NCBI RefSeq assembly: GCF_018129995.1
Contig: NZ_JAFCKS010000003.1
Location: 969,412 to 1,033,411 of the forward strand
Direction of reading: 5' to 3'
Length of the DNA stretch: 64,000 nucleotides
From: Bradyrhizobium sp. SZCCT0153
GTDB lineage: Bacteria > Pseudomonadota > Alphaproteobacteria > Rhizobiales > Xanthobacteraceae
Notes under the pieces: generated by a model
The model's database searches: none
The model's input: the letters and a program-made list of their open reading frames with translations, nothing else
What the model was told of the DNA's origin: nothing
In this document: positions 8,711-16,445 of the stretch, one piece after another
Layout: the number at the start of each line of letters is the position of its first letter
Position numbering within the stretch: the first letter of the stretch is position 1
Made by a program: the position numbers and the translations under genes

Positions 8711-9265
8711 TTGAACGCCATCGCCGAACTGAACGAACAGACCGACCGCTCGCTTCTCATCGTGGAGGACGACAAGCCGTTCCTTGAGCGGCTGTCGCGT
8801 GCCATGGAGACGCGCGGCTTTGCGGTGACGTCGTGCGACACGGTTTCCGATGGTCTTGCGCAAATCGGCAAGGCCGCGCCCGCATTCGCCGTGGTGGATC
8901 TGCGGCTCGGCGACGGCAACGGCCTCGACGTGGTCTCGGCGCTGAAGAAGAAGCGTCCCGACGCCCGCGCGATCGTGCTGACCGGTTACGGCAACATCGC
9001 CACCGCCGTCACGGCGGTGAAGATGGGCGCGATCGATTATCTCTCCAAGCCCGCGGACGCCGACGACGTCGTCGCCGCGCTGCTGTCGACGAGCGCGGAG
9101 AAATCCGAGCTGCCGACCAATCCGATGTCCGCCGACCGCGTCCGCTGGGAGCACATTCAGCGCATCTACGAGATGTGCAACCGCAACGTCTCGGAAACGG
9201 CACGCCGGCTCAACATGCACCGCCGGACGCTGCAGCGGATTCTGGCGAAGCGCGCACCGCGGTAA
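8711..9265 (+). CDS. regR: Response regulator RegR (RegA/ActR family)
   Basis: The DNA-binding partner of RegS has a receiver domain with acidic pocket VEDD, phospho-acceptor Asp63 (AVVDLRLG), conserved Thr in LTGYG and Lys in SKPAD. It ends in a Fis-type helix-turn-helix, NVSETARRLNMHRRTLQRIL, which is the invariant recognition segment of the RegA family. I place the start at TTG 8711 (MNAIAELNEQ), giving 184 aa. AAAGGA lies 8 bases before it, whereas the in-frame ATG at 8687 has no SD. With the TTG start the phospho-aspartate is residue 63, as known for B. japonicum RegR. Confidence 0.95.
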   Translation: MNAIAELNEQTDRSLLIVEDDKPFLERLSRAMETRGFAVTSCDTVSDGLAQIGKAAPAFAVVDLRLGDGNGLDVVSALKKKRPDARAIVLTGYGNIATAVTAVKMGAIDYLSKPADADDVVAALLSTSAEKSELPTNPMSADRVRWEHIQRIYEMCNRNVSETARRLNMHRRTLQRILAKRAPR

Positions 9266-9271
9266 CGGTCT

Positions 9272-9370
9272 CGCAGGGCGGGCAAAGGCGCGTAGCGCCG
9301 TGCCCACCACCTCTGCTTCCATCTCGAGCGGCTTGAATGGTGGGCGCGCTTTCGCTTTGCCCACCCTGCG
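9272..9370. repeat. Long extragenic inverted repeat
   Basis: CGCAGGGCGGGCAAAG at 9272-9287 pairs with CTTTGCCCACCCTGCG at 9355-9370 with one mismatch. An inner pair, GTGCCCACCA and TGGTGGGCGC, extends the fold. It fills the convergent gap between regR and mmcB and could end transcription in both directions. It looks like a dispersed palindrome family rather than a gene-specific signal. Confidence 0.7.
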
Positions 9371-9373
9371 ACT

Positions 9374-9865
9374 TCATTCCCAAAAATCCGCATGCCCTTG
9401 CGGATCGACCAGGCGGTTGATCCGCAACGCTGCCGCCATCGCGAAACGCACCGTCATCCGCTTGCGCGTGGCCGCAGCGATCTTGTGCTCGGGCGCCTCG
9501 CACTGCATGTGCGCGCCATAGGGGTCGGCGATGATCAGGCCGGTGCCTTCAGGAAAGATCTCGCACGGCAGGTCCTGCGTGAAGGCAAAGAACAGCCGAT
9601 CGCAATGGGCGCGGTACTCGTGCCATTTCTGGTCCGCGCGCAGATCCTCGACCGACGACTTGATCTCGACGATCCAGATCTCGCCGCGCTCGTTGAGCGC
9701 CACGAGATCGGCGCGCCGGCCCGAGGGCAGCGGCAATTCGCTGATGCAGGAGAAGCCGAGCGAGCGCAGCAACCGTGCCGTGCCGCGCGCGATCGCCAGC
9801 GCCGTCTCGGACTGACGGCGATCCGGCGGCGGCACCAGGGCGATGTTACGGGCGGGGTTGTCCAT
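9374..9865 (-). CDS. mmcB: MmcB family DNA repair protein
   Basis: The 163-aa protein matches the MmcB family (formerly DUF, alphaproteobacterial). It has a PD-(D/E)xK-like nuclease core: SELPLPSGRRADLVAL, then IWIVEIKSSVEDLRADQKW, where the ADL aspartate and the EIK motif are the expected metal ligands. In Caulobacter, mmcB is an SOS-induced gene linked to mitomycin C resistance; the role here is inferred from that. The start MDNPARNIALVPPPDRR lies at 9865. It is divergent from the GH13 gene at 9992. No LexA box could be assigned with confidence in the gap. Confidence 0.88.
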   Translation of the reverse strand: MDNPARNIALVPPPDRRQSETALAIARGTARLLRSLGFSCISELPLPSGRRADLVALNERGEIWIVEIKSSVEDLRADQKWHEYRAHCDRLFFAFTQDLPCEIFPEGTGLIIADPYGAHMQCEAPEHKIAAATRKRMTVRFAMAAALRINRLVDPQGHADFWE

Positions 9866-9991
9866 GGGGCAAGTTTAGCCGATTCCATCCACCGTGTCGT
9901 CCCGGCCCTCGCCGGGGCGGGAACCTCCCTCCTTCCTCGCACTTATCACGCAGCCGCCGCACCTCGGCGGGGACCATCGAGGCTGCGGCGC

Positions 9992-11689
9992 ATGATCGAC
10001 GATCTCTGGTACAAGAACGGCGTGATCTATTGCCTGTCCGTCGGCACCTACATGGATGCCGACGGCGACGGCGTCGGTGACTTCAAGGGGTTGCTGCGCC
10101 GGCTCGACTATCTGCACGGGCTCGGCATCACCACGATCTGGCTGATGCCGTTCCAGAATTCGCCGGGCCGCGACGACGGCTACGACATCGCCGACTATTA
10201 CAGCGTCGATCCCCGCTACGGCACGCTCGGCGATTTCGTCGAGTTCGCCCACGGCTGCAAGCAGCGCGGCATCCGAATCATCATCGATCTCGTCGTCAAC
10301 CACACCTCCGACCAGCATCACTGGTTCAAGGAGGCGCGGCGCGACAGGAACTCGCCCTATCGCGACTGGTATGTATGGTCGGACAAGAAGCCGGCCAATG
10401 CCAACAAGGGCATGGTGTTTCCCGGCGTGCAGAAATCGACCTGGACGCGCGACAAGGAAGCGGGTGCGTATTATTTTCACCGCTTCTACGACTTCCAGCC
10501 CGACCTCAACACCTCGAACCCGCACGTGCAGGCCGAGATCCTCAAGATCATGGGCTTCTGGATCCAGCTCGGCGTCTCCGGCTTCCGCATGGACGCCGTG
10601 CCGTTCGTGATCGCGACCAAGGGCGCCAAGGTGAAGAAGCCGGTCGAGCAATACGACATGCTGCGCGCGTTCCGCGAATTCCTGCAATGGCGGAAGGGCG
10701 ACGCCATCATCCTCGCCGAGGCCAACGTGCTGCCGGAAACCGACATGGAATATTTCGGCCGCGATGGCGACCGCATGCACATGATGTTCAACTTCCACGT
10801 CAACCAGCATCTGTTCTATGCGTTGGCGTCCGGCGACGCGCGACCGCTGGCGAAGGCGCTGAAGGCGACCAAGCCGCGGCCGGCCGCCGCGCAATGGGGC
10901 CTGTTCCTGCGCAATCATGACGAGCTCGATCTCGGGCGGTTGACCAAGGCGCAGCGCGATCTCGTCTTCAAGCGCTTCGGCCCCGACAAGGACATGCAGC
11001 TCTACGACCGCGGCATTCGCCGCCGCTTCGCGCCGATGATCGGCGGGGACCGCAGGCGGCTCGAGCTCGCCTACAGCCTGATGTGCACGCTGCCGGGAAC
11101 GCCCGTGATCCGCTACGGCGACGAGATCGCGATGGGCGATGATCTGTCGCTGCCCGAACGCAATTGCGCGCGCACGCCGATGCAATGGTCGACCGAGCCC
11201 CACGGCGGCTTCACCAAGAGCGACAAGCCGGCATGCCCCGTCATCGACAAGGGCCCCTACGGCTACCAGCACGTCAATGTCGCCAAGCAGCGTCGCGATC
11301 CCAATTCCATGCTGAACTGGACCGAGCGCATCGTCCGTATGCGCAAGGAGGTACCGGAGATCGGCTGGGGCGATTTCGCGATCATCGCGACGCGCGATCC
11401 CGCCGTGTTCATCATGCGCTACGACTGGCGCAACAACTCCGTGCTGTTCGTGCACAATCTCGGCGACAAGCCGCGCGAGATCGCGTTCTCGGCAGGGCTG
11501 CCTGGTGATGCCGGCGCGCACCTCATCAACCTGCTCGCGGAGGACCACAGCCACGCCGACAAGCGCGGCCAGCATCGCGTCGTGCTGGAGCCTTACGGCT
11601 ATCGCTGGTATCGCGTCGGCGGGCTGGATTATCTGCTGAAGCGGAGTGATATCGACGAGAATAGTGCGGGCAACAAGCATCCGGGATAA
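9992..11689 (+). CDS. GH13 alpha-amylase family, trehalose-synthase-like
   Basis: The 565-aa enzyme is a cytoplasmic GH13 protein. Its sequence runs closest, from memory, to TreS (maltose/trehalose interconversion): GYDIADYY, DLVVNHTSDQHHWF, PDLNTSNP, GFRMDAVPF, LLRNHDELDL-like FLRNHDELDLG and IRRRFAPM. Likely catalytic residues are Asp201 (nucleophile, GFRMD), Glu243 (acid/base, LAEAN) and Asp310 (NHDE). There is no fused maltokinase domain and no pep2/treZ neighbour. ATG 9992 is chosen because homology starts with DLWYKNGVIYCLS; the open frame upstream is non-coding. Maltose alpha-glucosyltransferase or another alpha-glucosidase activity is possible. It converges with the second GH13 gene at 11801. 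Confidence 0.85.
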   Translation: MIDDLWYKNGVIYCLSVGTYMDADGDGVGDFKGLLRRLDYLHGLGITTIWLMPFQNSPGRDDGYDIADYYSVDPRYGTLGDFVEFAHGCKQRGIRIIIDLVVNHTSDQHHWFKEARRDRNSPYRDWYVWSDKKPANANKGMVFPGVQKSTWTRDKEAGAYYFHRFYDFQPDLNTSNPHVQAEILKIMGFWIQLGVSGFRMDAVPFVIATKGAKVKKPVEQYDMLRAFREFLQWRKGDAIILAEANVLPETDMEYFGRDGDRMHMMFNFHVNQHLFYALASGDARPLAKALKATKPRPAAAQWGLFLRNHDELDLGRLTKAQRDLVFKRFGPDKDMQLYDRGIRRRFAPMIGGDRRRLELAYSLMCTLPGTPVIRYGDEIAMGDDLSLPERNCARTPMQWSTEPHGGFTKSDKPACPVIDKGPYGYQHVNVAKQRRDPNSMLNWTERIVRMRKEVPEIGWGDFAIIATRDPAVFIMRYDWRNNSVLFVHNLGDKPREIAFSAGLPGDAGAHLINLLAEDHSHADKRGQHRVVLEPYGYRWYRVGGLDYLLKRSDIDENSAGNKHPG

Positions 11690-11728
11690 TTTCGAGATGC
11701 TGGAGTTTGCTCCGCTGCTTCCACGATC

Positions 11729-11757
11729 GTCATTGCGAGCGCAGCGAAGCAATGACG
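11729..11757. repeat. Short palindrome of the CATTGCGAGC repeat family
   Basis: CGTCATTGC and GCAATGACG form a perfect 9-bp stem around a 11-base centre rich in GAGCGCAGCGAA. It lies in the gap between two convergent GH13 genes. Longer relatives are at 22463-22543 and 40198-40279. Confidence 0.75.
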
Positions 11758-11800
11758 GGGAGATGGCGGCGGCTACCGCTCTGATTTTGCGGGACGACCG

Positions 11801-13399
11801 CTAGGGCGGCGCCACGATCACACCCTCATTGCCGCGCAGATCCAGTACGCCTTCGAGCTTCTCGCCTTCGCGGTCCAGAAACGTCGACAGCAGGATCTCG
11901 CTGCCGAAACGGATCGCGCTGGTAGTCACCGCGATCGGTTCGGGGCCGAGATTGAGCGCCACGATGACCGCCCTGCCCGCGGCCTCGCGGCGATAGACCA
12001 GGAGATCGCCTTGCGCCGCGATCGGATGATAGTCGCCCGAAACCAGCGGCGGAGAGGCCTTTCGCAGCGCGATCAGGCGCTTGTACAGGCCGAGGAGCGA
12101 GCGCGCATCGGCTTCGAAATTGACGACGTTCTCGCGGATATGATCCTCGGGCAGCGGCAGCCACGGCCTGACCTCCGAGAAGCCGGCGAAGTTGGAGGAA
12201 TCCCACTGCATCGGCGTGCGGCAGCCGTCGCGCCCGACGCCGATGCCGGGGACGTTCTTCTCGAAGGGATCGCGCACGTCCGCAGGCGCGAGTGCGAGCT
12301 GGTGCATGCCGATCTCGTCGCCGTAATAGAGCGTCGGCGTGCCGCGCAACGTCAGCAACAGCATGGCGGCGACGCGGGCCTGCTCCGGGCCGACGCGGCT
12401 GGCGACGCGCGGCCGGTCGTGATTGCCGAGCACCCAGTTCGGCCAGGCGCCTCTCGGCAGCGCCTTCTCGTAATCCTCGATGATCTTCTCGATCGAGCGC
12501 GCGCTCCAGAACGTCGAGAGCAGCGCGAAATTGAACGGCATCTGCGCGCCGGTGAGGTCGTTGCCGTAATAGGCCACCAGCCGGTGCAGCGGCAGATAGA
12601 TCTCGCCGATCAGCACGCGGGCGCGATACGCGTCGGTGACGCGCCGCATCTGCGCGATCACATCATGCACCTCCGCCTGGTCGGTGGAATATTGCGTCAG
12701 GATCCTTTCGTTCGGCGGCCGGCCCTCGACGTAATGCGGGTTTGGCGGATTGTCGCGGAATTCGGCGTCCTTGATCAGGTGCCAGATCACGTCGACGCGA
12801 AAGCCGTCGACGCCCTTTTCCAGCCAGAACCGCATCACATCGTAGATCGCGGCGCGGACGTCCGGATTGCGCCAGTTGAGGTCCGGCTGCTGGGCGAGGA
12901 AGGCGTGGTAGTAATATTGACCCGTCGTCTCGTCGAGCTGCCACGCGCTGCCGCCGAACTCGGACACCCAGTTGTTGGGCGCACCGCCGCCCGGCGCCGG
13001 GTCGCGCCACACGTACCAGTCGCGCTTGGGGTTGTCGCGCGAGGAGCGGCTCTCGACGAACCAGGGATGCTGGTCCGAGGTGTGGTTCGGCACGAGATCG
13101 AGGATCAGCTTCAGGCCGCTGTCGTGCACGGCGCCGAGCAGCGCATCGAAATCCGCCATCGTGCCGAACAGCGGCTCGATGCCGGTATAGTCGGAGATGT
13201 CGTAGCCGAAATCGGCCATCGGCGAGGGAAAGATCGGCGACAGCCAGATCGCATCGACGCCGAGAGACTTCACATAAGGCAGCCGCTGGAGGATGCCGGC
13301 GAGATCGCCGACGCCGTCACCATTCGAGTCCTGAAACGAGCGCGGATAGACCTGATAGAAAATGCCGTCGCGCCACCAATTGTCATCGCCCTGAGCCAT
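11801..13399 (-). CDS. GH13 alpha-glucosidase (oligo-1,6-glucosidase/alpha-glucosidase type)
   Basis: The 532-aa enzyme has the complete GH13 set: FYQVYPRSFQDSNGDGVGDL at the N-terminus, DLVPNHTSDQHPWF, nucleophile Asp203 in GFRVD, acid/base Glu266 in LIGEIY, and Asp328 in LGNHDRPR. It then has PTLYYGDEIGM and CRTPMQWDSS, which are typical of alpha-glucosidases and trehalose-6-phosphate hydrolases. It should hydrolyse short alpha-glucosides in the cytoplasm; substrate is not determined by sequence. The start at ATG 13399 (MAQGDDNWWRDG) is where family similarity begins. It converges with the trehalose-synthase-like gene, and together they suggest a small alpha-glucan or trehalose module. Confidence 0.9.
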   Translation of the reverse strand: MAQGDDNWWRDGIFYQVYPRSFQDSNGDGVGDLAGILQRLPYVKSLGVDAIWLSPIFPSPMADFGYDISDYTGIEPLFGTMADFDALLGAVHDSGLKLILDLVPNHTSDQHPWFVESRSSRDNPKRDWYVWRDPAPGGGAPNNWVSEFGGSAWQLDETTGQYYYHAFLAQQPDLNWRNPDVRAAIYDVMRFWLEKGVDGFRVDVIWHLIKDAEFRDNPPNPHYVEGRPPNERILTQYSTDQAEVHDVIAQMRRVTDAYRARVLIGEIYLPLHRLVAYYGNDLTGAQMPFNFALLSTFWSARSIEKIIEDYEKALPRGAWPNWVLGNHDRPRVASRVGPEQARVAAMLLLTLRGTPTLYYGDEIGMHQLALAPADVRDPFEKNVPGIGVGRDGCRTPMQWDSSNFAGFSEVRPWLPLPEDHIRENVVNFEADARSLLGLYKRLIALRKASPPLVSGDYHPIAAQGDLLVYRREAAGRAVIVALNLGPEPIAVTTSAIRFGSEILLSTFLDREGEKLEGVLDLRGNEGVIVAPP

Positions 13400-13584
13400 G
13401 CCGGAAAACCCACCCGAAAATCTGACTTGATCATCTTGCCTGCGCGAGAGAACGCGTGAGCAGCGCCGCGGGTTCAAACCAGCGGGCGAATTGGGACGGC
13501 CGTGTGACGGCCGGGGCGGCTGTTCCCGGTCCGGGCCACGAATCTTTTGCTTGGCCATAGGCCAAAAATCGGCATTGTGGCGCC

Positions 13585-14277
13585 ATGACCGAGCAAAATG
13601 ACACCCAAAAATCCTCGCAAGAGTCCTCGCAAGCCAAGGCCGGCGCGATCATCGTCCCCGTGACGCTGTTCGAGCAGAACTGCACCATCATCTGGGACGA
13701 GCCTTCCAAGAAGGCCGTGGTGATCGATCCCGGCGGGGACGTGCCGAAGATTCTGGAGGCGATCAAGCAGACCGGCGTCACCGTGGAGAAGATCTGGCTG
13801 ACCCACGGCCATATCGACCATGTCGGCGGTGCAGCCGAATTGCGCGACGCGCTGAAGGTGCCGATCGAGGGCCCGCATGAAGCGGACAAGTTCCTGCTCG
13901 ACAACGTGGTCGAGAGCGGCGCGCGCTTCGGCATGACCGGTGTGCGCAATTTCGCGCCGGACCGCTGGCTGGCGGAAGGCGACAGCGTGGCGATCGGCGG
14001 CCTGACGTTCGACATTTTTCACTGCCCCGGCCACTCTCCCGGCAGCGTGGTGTTCTTCAACAAGGACTTGCGTTTCGCCCACGTCGGCGACGTCCTGTTC
14101 GCAGGCTCGGTCGGCCGCACCGATCTGCCGGGCGGCAGTCACGCCACGCTGATCAACTCGATTCTGACCAAGCTGTTGCCGCTCGGCGACGACGTCGGCT
14201 TCATCTGCGGCCACGGCGCCGGCTCGAGCATCGGCCAGGAGCGGATGACAAATCCGTTCATCACCGGCGAGATGTAA
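13585..14277 (+). CDS. MBL-fold metallo-hydrolase (glyoxalase II-like)
   Basis: The 230-aa protein has a complete metallo-beta-lactamase metal site: THGHIDH at 73-79, His150 in CPGHSPGS, Asp169 in HVGDVLF and a terminal His in CGHGAG. The GRTDLPGG segment after the aspartate is typical of the YcbL-like/glyoxalase II subgroup, which act on thioesters such as S-lactoylglutathione. The dedicated C-terminal glyoxalase II domain is absent, so the YcbL-type is the better call. The protein is cytoplasmic with no signal peptide. It ends four bases before the HxlR regulator gene on the opposite strand. Confidence 0.88.
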   Translation: MTEQNDTQKSSQESSQAKAGAIIVPVTLFEQNCTIIWDEPSKKAVVIDPGGDVPKILEAIKQTGVTVEKIWLTHGHIDHVGGAAELRDALKVPIEGPHEADKFLLDNVVESGARFGMTGVRNFAPDRWLAEGDSVAIGGLTFDIFHCPGHSPGSVVFFNKDLRFAHVGDVLFAGSVGRTDLPGGSHATLINSILTKLLPLGDDVGFICGHGAGSSIGQERMTNPFITGEM

Positions 14278-14280
14278 GCG

Positions 14281-14655
14281 TTACTCGGCGGCGTCCACGA
14301 GCGCGGCGGATTCGCCGAGGTTACGATCGCCCCATTGCCGGATCGCGGCGACGACCGGGACGAAACTCTTGCCCTTGCGCGTGAGGCGATACTCGACCTT
14401 CGGCGGCACTTCGCCAAAATCCTTGCGGTCGATCAGGCCGCTCTCGGTCAGCGCCTTCAATTCGCGGCTGAGCACGCGCGGGGTAATCTCGGCGCTGCCT
14501 TCCATGCCACGCAGCAGGCCGCTTCTGATCTCGCCGTAGCGGCGCGGGCCGTCCTTGAGGTCCCAGACGATGCGCAGCTTGTACTTGCCGCTGATCATTT
14601 TTTGAAACGCCGCGACCGGACAGCTGCGCGCCGGAGCCGCTCTCGCCTTCGCCAT
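14281..14655 (-). CDS. HxlR family transcriptional regulator
   Basis: A 124-aa winged-helix regulator of the HxlR family. It has the typical N-terminal cysteine (SCPVAAF, Cys12), then GKYKLRIVWDLKDGPRRYGEIR, TPRVLSRELKALTESGLIDRKDF and VEYRLTRKG. HxlR proteins often sense electrophiles or oxidants through that cysteine and repress an adjacent divergent gene. The gene is divergent from the small monooxygenase-like gene at 14823. The gap between them holds direct repeats that are good operator candidates, so self-repression plus control of that neighbour is likely. Confidence 0.9.
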   Translation of the reverse strand: MAKARAAPARSCPVAAFQKMISGKYKLRIVWDLKDGPRRYGEIRSGLLRGMEGSAEITPRVLSRELKALTESGLIDRKDFGEVPPKVEYRLTRKGKSFVPVVAAIRQWGDRNLGESAALVDAAE

Positions 14656-14673
14656 GTCGTCTCCTCCCTGCGC

Positions 14674-14711
14674 CAGCCTTGCCCTTGCAGCCTTGCCCTT
14701 GCAGCCTTGCC
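14674..14711. repeat. 14-bp tandem direct repeat, 2.7 copies
   Basis: CAGCCTTGCCCTTG occurs at 14674-14687 and again at 14688-14701, followed by a partial third copy (CAGCCTTGCC, 14702-14711). It lies directly upstream of the hxlR-like start codon, in its untranslated leader or promoter. Copy number could vary by slippage. Confidence 0.85.
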
Positions 14712-14738
14712 GCCGAGGATAGGAGCGACGCCGAAAAA

Positions 14739-14765
14739 GTCCATACTATCAATTTTGTCCATACT
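14739..14765. promoter_or_regulatory. Candidate HxlR operator
   Basis: The nonamer GTCCATACT occurs at 14739-14747 and 14757-14765, an 18-bp period, in an AT-richer stretch between the divergent HxlR gene and its likely target. It is the only AT-rich part of the gap, so it probably also holds promoter elements. Binding is inferred, not shown. Confidence 0.5.
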
Positions 14766-14822
14766 TGCAGGATCGCATCCAGCGCGCAGATGATGACGCA
14801 CAATGCGAACAGGGAGCGTCAC

Positions 14823-15125
14823 ATGAAGCACTTCATGATCAGATACGAGTTCAAGGATGGTACGACGGAGGCCTGGCACCAGCAGATCGGCCGCTTCATC
14901 AAGGCGATCGACGCCGATCCGGAGCTCAAGGGGCGGATCGGCTATCGCGTCCTGAAGAATCGCGACGATAACAGCTATTTCCACCTCGCCAGCGTCGCCG
15001 ACGATGCCGCGCAAAAAACGCTGCAATCGCGCGACTTCTTCAAGGCCTATCAGGAGATGACGCGGAAGGTCGCCCGCGGCGAGGTGACGGCAACGCCGAT
15101 CGAGATGATCGACGCGACGGCGTAG
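14823..15125 (+). CDS. Small ABM/dimeric alpha-beta barrel-type protein
   Basis: This 100-aa protein starts MKHFMIRYEFKDGTTEAWHQQ and includes RIGYRVLKNRDDNSYFHLASV and DFFKAYQEM. This pattern fits the dimeric alpha-beta barrel fold used by antibiotic-biosynthesis-type monooxygenases and quinol monooxygenases. No cofactor motif can be seen, as usual in the fold, and the reaction is unknown. An SD (CAGGGAG) precedes ATG 14823. It is divergent from the HxlR regulator, which makes it the likely regulated target, perhaps in response to quinones or electrophiles. It ends one base before the convergent esterase gene. Confidence 0.75.
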   Translation: MKHFMIRYEFKDGTTEAWHQQIGRFIKAIDADPELKGRIGYRVLKNRDDNSYFHLASVADDAAQKTLQSRDFFKAYQEMTRKVARGEVTATPIEMIDATA

Positions 15126-15126
15126 A

Positions 15127-16296
15127 TTACTTCATCAATCCCGCGGCGGTAAGCGCGCGCGTGATGATCTGGCCGAGATCGAGACCGCGAGCCTGCTCGC
15201 GCTTCGGCTCGGCCGGTGCTTCGGCGACCGCCGCGCGGATCGAGCGGGCGAGGTGCGGCGCGGGCGAGCGGACCGGCGTCGGCTTTGGCTCCGCCTTCGT
15301 CTTGGACGCGTCGGGAATCCAGCCGGTCAGGCCGAAGAATTTTGCGATGTGGTAGGACGAGGAAATGCCGGCCTCGATCAGGAAGGCGCCTTCGATGCCA
15401 TAGCGCTGGTCGTTGTCGGCGAGGCCGAGCGGCGTGCCGTGCGCCATGTCGGTGATGGCGTAGGACTCGACCAGCGTCTCGCCGTCCTTGTTCCACCAGG
15501 TCTGGCGCGGATAGCCGTCGACATCGGTTTCCGCCATCGGCATGTCAGGCAGATCGTGCAGATCGAGCCATTGCTTGACGATCTCGTTGGCATTGCCGGG
15601 ATTGACGGTGCGGTCGGCGCTGCCGTGCCACACCGAAATCTTCGGCCAGGGCCCGCTATGCTGCGAGGCGCCGCGCACGAGATCGCCGAGCTCGCGCGCG
15701 GGACGCGCCGGGGAATGGAACATGCCGTCCAGCGCTTCGCGCAGGTTCGAGGCGATGCCGTAGGGCAGCCCGGCAATGACGGCCCCGGCCGAAAAGACCT
15801 CAGGATAGGTCGCGAGCATCACCGACGTCATGCCGCCGCCGGCGGAGAGGCCCGTGATGAAGATGCGCCCGGGATCGATGCGATGCGCCTGAACCATATG
15901 CGCGATCATCTCGCGAATCGAACGCGGCTCGCCGCTGTCGCGCGCGGTGTCTTCCGGACTGAACCAGTTGAAGCAGGTGTTGCCGTTGTTGACCCGCTGC
16001 TGCTCGGGCATCAGCAGCGCGAAGCCGTAGTGCTCCGCCAGCGTCGACCATCCCGCGCCGAGGTCGTAACTTGCTGCGGTCTGGCCGCAGCCGTGCAGCA
16101 CGACGACGAGCGCGCGCGGCTTCTGCAGCTGCGCCGGCACGAACGCGAACATGCGCAAGGCCCCGGGATTGTCGCCAAAATTGGTGACCTCTACCAAAGG
16201 ACTGGGCGCATCCGCGCTCCGGCCGAAATCGGCAAAGCGCAGTCCGTCCAGCCTTGGCAGACGTTTCAAGAGATCGACATTTCTGGCGAGCGACAC
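15127..16296 (-). CDS. PHB depolymerase family esterase (secreted/peripheral type)
   Basis: The 389-aa alpha/beta hydrolase belongs to the LpqC/PHB-depolymerase esterase family. It has the oxyanion motif LHGCGQTAASYD, the nucleophile elbow GLSAGGGMTS, an aspartate in HGSADRTVNP and a histidine in DMAHGTPLG. The segment NNGNTCFNWF is a family hallmark. A Pro/Ala-rich linker (AEPKPTPVRSPAPH) leads to a short C-terminal helix, a layout often seen in surface-associated members. The start is taken as GTG 16296 because AGGAG lies five bases before it; upstream in-frame starts lack an SD. Substrates may be short-chain esters, not necessarily PHB. No clear signal peptide is seen. Confidence 0.85.
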   Translation of the reverse strand: MSLARNVDLLKRLPRLDGLRFADFGRSADAPSPLVEVTNFGDNPGALRMFAFVPAQLQKPRALVVVLHGCGQTAASYDLGAGWSTLAEHYGFALLMPEQQRVNNGNTCFNWFSPEDTARDSGEPRSIREMIAHMVQAHRIDPGRIFITGLSAGGGMTSVMLATYPEVFSAGAVIAGLPYGIASNLREALDGMFHSPARPARELGDLVRGASQHSGPWPKISVWHGSADRTVNPGNANEIVKQWLDLHDLPDMPMAETDVDGYPRQTWWNKDGETLVESYAITDMAHGTPLGLADNDQRYGIEGAFLIEAGISSSYHIAKFFGLTGWIPDASKTKAEPKPTPVRSPAPHLARSIRAAVAEAPAEPKREQARGLDLGQIITRALTAAGLMK

Positions 16297-16445
16297 GGCA
16301 ACTCCTGGCAGGCGACGTACAACGTCAGCCAAACCAGATAGTTGCTGCGTTGCAAAATAAAAAGACCGTGCGCTGTCAATCCGGTGAAAATCGAGGGAAA
16401 TCCGCGGAAAAACTGCAGGAATCCGCACGCATTAACAGCAGTGCC

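Noticed and set aside
9392..9991. 200-codon extension of the GH13 gene
   Set aside because: It mirrors mmcB, and GH13 homology begins at ATG 9992.
14674..14711. Possible CRISPR array
   Set aside because: The 14-bp units are contiguous, without spacers, and have no cas genes nearby.
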